The notes below the pieces were generated by a model, which was not told where the DNA came from, did no database searches, and saw nothing but the letters and a program-made list of their open reading frames with translations. From Odoribacter sp. (GTDB lineage: Bacteria; Bacteroidota; Bacteroidia; Bacteroidales; Marinifilaceae), in NCBI GenBank assembly GCA_020024465.1, contig JAHHTT010000041.1:1-19890 (forward strand): a stretch of DNA of 19,890 nucleotides. The letters run 5' to 3'. The translations under genes were made by a program, and so were the position numbers. Shown here piece by piece: positions 16,742-19,890 of this stretch. The first letter of the stretch is position 1, and each line of letters begins with the position of its first letter.

Positions 16742-17571
16742 TTGTGTATGTTTAATAAGTGGATAAAACTAGAATTGTTCAGCTGATTGTTTCTCACTAA
16801 TTGGGACAAGGGTGCATAGTTTAAAATAACAATGTTAGGAATGTATTTATTCATTGTTTCAACTAGCACCGGATCGTTTACCAGATTGCCGGAAATAGTA
16901 GTTTGTAAATTATTTTGATTTATTTGGCATTGTTGCAGACAATTTAAGGAATAATAGACAATATCATTTATAGAACCATAGGAGAAAGAATTGAATAATA
17001 GTATATTGTTGCTGTGAGTAAGCAGAATGTCAAAATATTCTTCATGAATATCTATGAAAAGATAGTGTGCATTGAACAGCATACTTGACATGGAGTATAT
17101 AATAAATGGATAGGCACTGTCAATAATCGATATCGGTTGATAGTGTGAGGTTAAAAAATTGATAAAATTGCGTGGTTGTGCTTCAATTAAATAATTATTG
17201 ATTGCTTCTATTTTTCGATAAATGATAGTGTCGCTTTCATGGAGCTCAAAACAAAGGCGGAACATTTCAATAAGGGTGTTTTTATTGAATGTATGTGCAG
17301 GGAGAAGCATTTTGTTTCTTTGGCATGATAATGCAAACACTTTTTTGTATTTTAAATTTAGTATAGGGTTGTCTGTAATAATTTGTGATGCTTTAGCAAT
17401 GATTGCTCCGTTTGAATGTAATTCCAAAGGCTGATGTGAAAATACAAGTAGCCTATTGTTGATGTCGTGGACACAAAATGAAAATCCATCCGTTGAGTAA
17501 CGGATGGATAAAGTATATTGTGTTGAATTCTCTTGTGAGAAATTGTTGTCAATATAATATATGTTCTGCAT
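16732..17571 (-). CDS. DUF3822 family protein, possibly PilM-like actin fold
   Basis: ATG 17571 gives 279 aa (MQNIYYIDNNFSQEN...). A TTG at 17589 would overlap the upstream gene and is rejected. The protein fits the DUF3822 family, often found just upstream of rsmD in Bacteroidota. Two similar halves can be seen: YTLSIRYSTDGFSFCVHD with a following LLVFSH near 20-45, and LFIDIHEEYFDILLTHSNNILLFNSFSYG near 171-200, followed by a helix and TISGNLVND near 224-232. This strand-turn-strand pattern with a later G-containing loop resembles the actin/hexokinase fold of PilM and GspL. Phosphate-loop residues are not well preserved, so nucleotide binding is doubtful. Function is not known. It starts 8 bases after the upstream membrane-protein gene. 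Confidence 0.75.
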   Translation of the reverse strand: MQNIYYIDNNFSQENSTQYTLSIRYSTDGFSFCVHDINNRLLVFSHQPLELHSNGAIIAKASQIITDNPILNLKYKKVFALSCQRNKMLLPAHTFNKNTLIEMFRLCFELHESDTIIYRKIEAINNYLIEAQPRNFINFLTSHYQPISIIDSAYPFIIYSMSSMLFNAHYLFIDIHEEYFDILLTHSNNILLFNSFSYGSINDIVYYSLNCLQQCQINQNNLQTTISGNLVNDPVLVETMNKYIPNIVILNYAPLSQLVRNNQLNNSSFIHLLNIHKCE

Positions 17572-17579
17572 GCACCTAT

Positions 17580-18224
17580 TTATTCCCAATTACCCACGTT
17601 ATTATTAGCTTCTTTTAAGCTACCAACTTTTAGACCTGCAAATTTTTTCAAACGCTGTTTTTCTCCATTTTCTTGTAATAATTCTTCATTGTATTCATTA
17701 CGGAGATCTTCAAAAATAACCATGTTAGTTACGTATGCTTCAAAAACAGGAACTTCGATACCAGAATCGGTCCAAATGGTGGTAGATCCCATTTTAAACT
17801 GATGTTGCCGCTTGGTAAAAGGGACATAACGGATTTTGTCAATTTCAAATTCTTTCGGAAATATATTGCCTATAGCTGCAACTTTAATGGTATCACGAAT
17901 AATTTTTCCTTCTTTAATAGCTTGAGCTTCTGTAATTCCTTTTTCTAAATCATCATCACTTAAGGAACCGATAGAGCGCACAACTTTGATGGAATCATAT
18001 TTAATAAAGTTGATTAAAGTGTCGAAACTGGGTGTATATTTGCCATATACTTCTTTGAAAGCTTCTTGTGCTGTACGTATGTCTTTCAGACGTTGCGTAA
18101 TCAACTCATATCTGTGTTTCTTGATGACTTGGAATCTTTGAGGAACCATGATGCTCTGATAGCATTTGTAACCCAGGAAAATGATAATTCCGGCGAGAAT
18201 AATCTGGATGATAAGTTTTTTCAT
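17580..18224 (-). CDS. Single-pass membrane protein with pseudopilin-like features, unknown function
   Basis: This 214-aa protein begins MKKLIIQIILAGIIIFLGYKCY, a single membrane segment at about 4-21, and has no lipobox or cleavage site, so it is likely an inner-membrane anchor with the rest outside. Residues 45-78 read RLKDIRTAQEAFKEVYGKY followed by TPSFDTLINFIK, a helix then an aromatic-Tyr-Thr/Pro-Ser turn as found after the N-terminal helix of type II secretion and type IV pseudopilins. A prepilin peptidase site (Gly before Phe-Glu) is not seen, so it is not an ordinary pseudopilin. The rest is charged with short strands (RYVPFTKRQHQFKMGSTTI, VPVFEAYVTN). It is the first gene of the operon with DUF3822 and rsmD. 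Function unknown. Confidence 0.7.
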   Translation of the reverse strand: MKKLIIQIILAGIIIFLGYKCYQSIMVPQRFQVIKKHRYELITQRLKDIRTAQEAFKEVYGKYTPSFDTLINFIKYDSIKVVRSIGSLSDDDLEKGITEAQAIKEGKIIRDTIKVAAIGNIFPKEFEIDKIRYVPFTKRQHQFKMGSTTIWTDSGIEVPVFEAYVTNMVIFEDLRNEYNEELLQENGEKQRLKKFAGLKVGSLKEANNNVGNWE

Positions 18225-18280
18225 TTTTACTGTTATTTTTGAATTATATTATTACATAATTACCAAGCTACATTATAAAG

Positions 18281-18303
18281 TTAACGTTAATTTCGTAACT
18301 TTA
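18281..18303 (+). promoter_or_regulatory. Palindrome and -7-like box before the helicase gene
   Basis: A perfect 10-bp palindrome TTAACGTTAA covers 18281-18290, followed by TAACTTTA at 18296-18303, one base off TAnnTTTG. This might be the helicase promoter, with a leader of about 95 bases. No -33 TTTG is seen. Confidence 0.35.
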
Positions 18304-18322
18304 CACCACGACTCAAACGTTA

Positions 18323-18354
18323 TTGCGAGCGTAAAACCTTAATATTGCTCGCAA
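18323..18354. promoter_or_regulatory. Inverted repeat in the divergent promoter region
   Basis: TTGCGAGC at 18323-18330 and GCTCGCAA at 18347-18354 are a perfect 8-bp inverted repeat with a 16-base spacer. The right arm overlaps a minus-strand TAAATTTG (18352-18359), which fits the -7 box of the operon starting at 18224. It could be an operator or a leader hairpin. Confidence 0.45.
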
Positions 18355-18359
18355 ATTTA
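18352..18359 (-). promoter_or_regulatory. Candidate -7 box of the membrane protein-DUF3822-rsmD operon
   Basis: Read on the minus strand, TAAATTTG matches TAnnTTTG, about 128 bases before ATG 18224. No TTTG -33 box at the right distance. The leader of over 120 bases would contain the left arm of the inverted repeat. Confidence 0.45.
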
Positions 18360-18404
18360 GGAAAAAATTTAGATTAACGATATAATCGACTATTAATTTT
18401 CGTG

Positions 18405-19829
18405 ATGATTCAAAAACATTTTAGTGAAATAGTTATAAGAAAGTTTGGTTTTGACCTTTCCCCTTCTCAAAAAGAGGCTGTTGGTCGGTTTGTAGACTTT
18501 TTTTTTAGTGGGATAGAGGAAAGTATTTTTCTATTGAAAGGCTATGCAGGAACAGGTAAAACTTCTTTAGTTTCAGCTATTGTCAATACAATGTTATCGT
18601 TAAAATATAAAGTTGTTCTTTTGGCTCCTACGGGGCGGGCAGCAAAAGTGTTTGCTTCGTATGCCGGTTATCCTGCCTTTACTATTCACAAGAAGATTTA
18701 TCGTCAAAAGAAAGCCATTGATGGAGAGGGTATTTTTAGTTTAGGATTTAATACATTTTCAGATACTATTTTTTTTGTAGATGAAGCATCTATGATTTCG
18801 AATATGAATGTAGAGACGAATTTTGGCAGCGGATGCTTGTTGGATGATTTGATTGAATTTGTATATAATGGATGTAATAATCGCTTGGTGTTGATAGGAG
18901 ATGTTGCCCAGTTGCCGCCTGTTGGTTTGGACATCAGTCCAGCACTAGACCCTCTTGAATGGGAGACAGCTTATAATTTTCATGTAACAGAAGTGGCACT
19001 GGTGGATGTGATGCGACAAATTGAAAAGTCGGGTATATTATTCAATGCAACATTAGTTCGTGCAATGATAGGAAGTGACTCTGGACGATTGGTATTCAAA
19101 CTTCGTGATTTTCCAGATGTCTTTCGCATAGAGGGCGGAGATTTGTTGGAAGCTATTGACACTTGTTATGGGAAATATGGAGAAGACGAAACGATTATAA
19201 TATGTCGTTCTAATAAACGTGCAAACTGTTTTAATGAAGGAATTCGTCGTACCATTTTATATCGTGAAGAAGAGTTTTGTAGTGGAGATAGAATTATGAT
19301 TGTCCGTAATAATTATTATTGGGGTACTGATTATGACGAAATAGATTTTATTGCAAATGGAGATATGGCAACTGTTATTAGGATTGGCAAACGGGTAGAG
19401 TTGTATGGTTTCCATTTTGTAAATGCAACCTTACGGATAGATGGTAGTGATAGTGAGATAACTGCCTGGGTGATGTTGGATACTCTGATGTCAGATTATC
19501 CTGCATTGACCAATGAGCAATCCCATGCTTTTTATCATGTTGTAGAAATGGATTATGCAGATATTCCTTCAAAGAAAAAACGTTTCGAGAGTATTAGGGA
19601 GAATGAATATTATAATGCATTGCAAATTAAATTTGCGTATGCTGTGACCTGTCATAAGGCTCAAGGTGGACAGTGGGATGCTGTTTTTATAGATCAGAGC
19701 TTTTTAACAGATGATATGCTTACTGATAAGTATTGGCGATGGCTTTATACAGCAATAACACGTGCGCGTGAACGAGTTTATTTTATAAATTTTAAAAAAG
19801 ATTTTTTTGATTTAGATGATGAATTATAG
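18405..19829 (+). CDS. RecD/Pif1-like SF1 DNA helicase (AAA_30 / UvrD_C_2)
   Basis: ATG 18405 is preferred over GTG 18402 and gives 474 aa. The protein is a compact superfamily 1 helicase. Motif I is GYAGTGKTS at 46-54 (Lys52 binds phosphate), motif Ia LLAPTGRAAKV, motif II VDEAS at 125-129, motif III LIGDVAQLPPVG, motif IV region MRQ, motif V TCHKAQGGQWD from 415 and motif VI YTAITRARERVY near the C-terminus. The short N-terminus and the UvrD_C_2-type end fit the stand-alone RecD-like (RecD2/Dda/Pif1-type) helicases that Bacteroidota carry apart from any RecBC. These use ATP to unwind DNA 5-prime to 3-prime, in repair or replication restart. It diverges from the rsmD operon. All motifs are intact. 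Confidence 0.92.
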   Translation: MIQKHFSEIVIRKFGFDLSPSQKEAVGRFVDFFFSGIEESIFLLKGYAGTGKTSLVSAIVNTMLSLKYKVVLLAPTGRAAKVFASYAGYPAFTIHKKIYRQKKAIDGEGIFSLGFNTFSDTIFFVDEASMISNMNVETNFGSGCLLDDLIEFVYNGCNNRLVLIGDVAQLPPVGLDISPALDPLEWETAYNFHVTEVALVDVMRQIEKSGILFNATLVRAMIGSDSGRLVFKLRDFPDVFRIEGGDLLEAIDTCYGKYGEDETIIICRSNKRANCFNEGIRRTILYREEEFCSGDRIMIVRNNYYWGTDYDEIDFIANGDMATVIRIGKRVELYGFHFVNATLRIDGSDSEITAWVMLDTLMSDYPALTNEQSHAFYHVVEMDYADIPSKKKRFESIRENEYYNALQIKFAYAVTCHKAQGGQWDAVFIDQSFLTDDMLTDKYWRWLYTAITRARERVYFINFKKDFFDLDDEL

Positions 19830-19873
19830 AATTGTGGTGCAAATTTTTTATTTCTTGTTTATTTAAAGAACGG

Positions 19874-19881
19874 TAGATTTG
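19874..19881 (+). promoter_or_regulatory. Possible -7 box for a gene beyond the window
   Basis: TAGATTTG matches TAnnTTTG, 44 bases after the helicase stop. No -33 TTTG is present at 19-21 bases. It may start the next gene, which lies outside the window. Confidence 0.3.
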
Positions 19882-19890
19882 GAAATATAC

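Noticed and set aside
1..19890. Mobile element, CRISPR array, tRNA or rRNA
   Set aside because: No transposase, integrase, regular direct repeats or conserved RNA-gene sequence was seen anywhere in the window.

Overview
The window looks like chromosome of a gut-type Bacteroidales bacterium (Bacteroides, Phocaeicola, Parabacteroides or a close relative). The reasons are the FimA/Mfa-type fimbrillins and FimB/Mfa2 anchor, the DUF3575, BACON and DUF3822-type proteins that are largely confined to Bacteroidota, and candidate promoters with the Bacteroides -7 box TAnnTTTG instead of a sigma70 -10 box. The species cannot be fixed from the sequence alone.

Left region (1-10733, all + strand): most of a fimbria operon. 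It opens with the last 58 codons of a major fimbrillin, then a 14-bp hairpin, then an FimB/Mfa2-type anchor lipoprotein, a DUF3575 outer-membrane barrel, a TPR/PD40/OmpA protein with intact peptidoglycan-binding residues, an 819-aa secreted beta-propeller protein with three Calx-beta-like domains, an 816-aa fimbrillin-like lipoprotein with a BACON domain and an unassigned C-terminal domain, a 547-aa fimbrillin-like (DUF4906-like) lipoprotein and a 122-aa protein of unknown function. The gaps are short (11-91 bases), so they are probably co-transcribed. The likely picture is shaft and anchor, followed by accessory or tip subunits and an envelope complex that ties the fimbria to the outer membrane and peptidoglycan. 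The propeller/Calx-beta protein and the C-terminal domain of the 816-aa protein are the least explained parts.

Middle region (10734-16130): single housekeeping-like genes. These are an SRPBCC/AHSA1-type protein with a good promoter, a 68-aa S4 RNA-binding protein on the minus strand, a FadL-family outer-membrane transporter diverging from it, and full-length glycine dehydrogenase gcvP ending in a strong 12-bp terminator hairpin. Base composition drops sharply at the fadL/gcvP boundary and rises again in the last 300 bases of gcvP.

Right region (16208-19890): a minus-strand operon of a single-pass membrane protein, a DUF3822 protein and rsmD (16S rRNA m2G966 methyltransferase, overlapping by 10 bases). 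It diverges from a stand-alone RecD/Pif1-like SF1 helicase across a 180-base region with an inverted repeat. The membrane protein and the DUF3822 protein have features reminiscent of a pseudopilin and a PilM-type actin-fold protein; that is inference.

No tRNA, rRNA, CRISPR array, transposase or integrase was seen.
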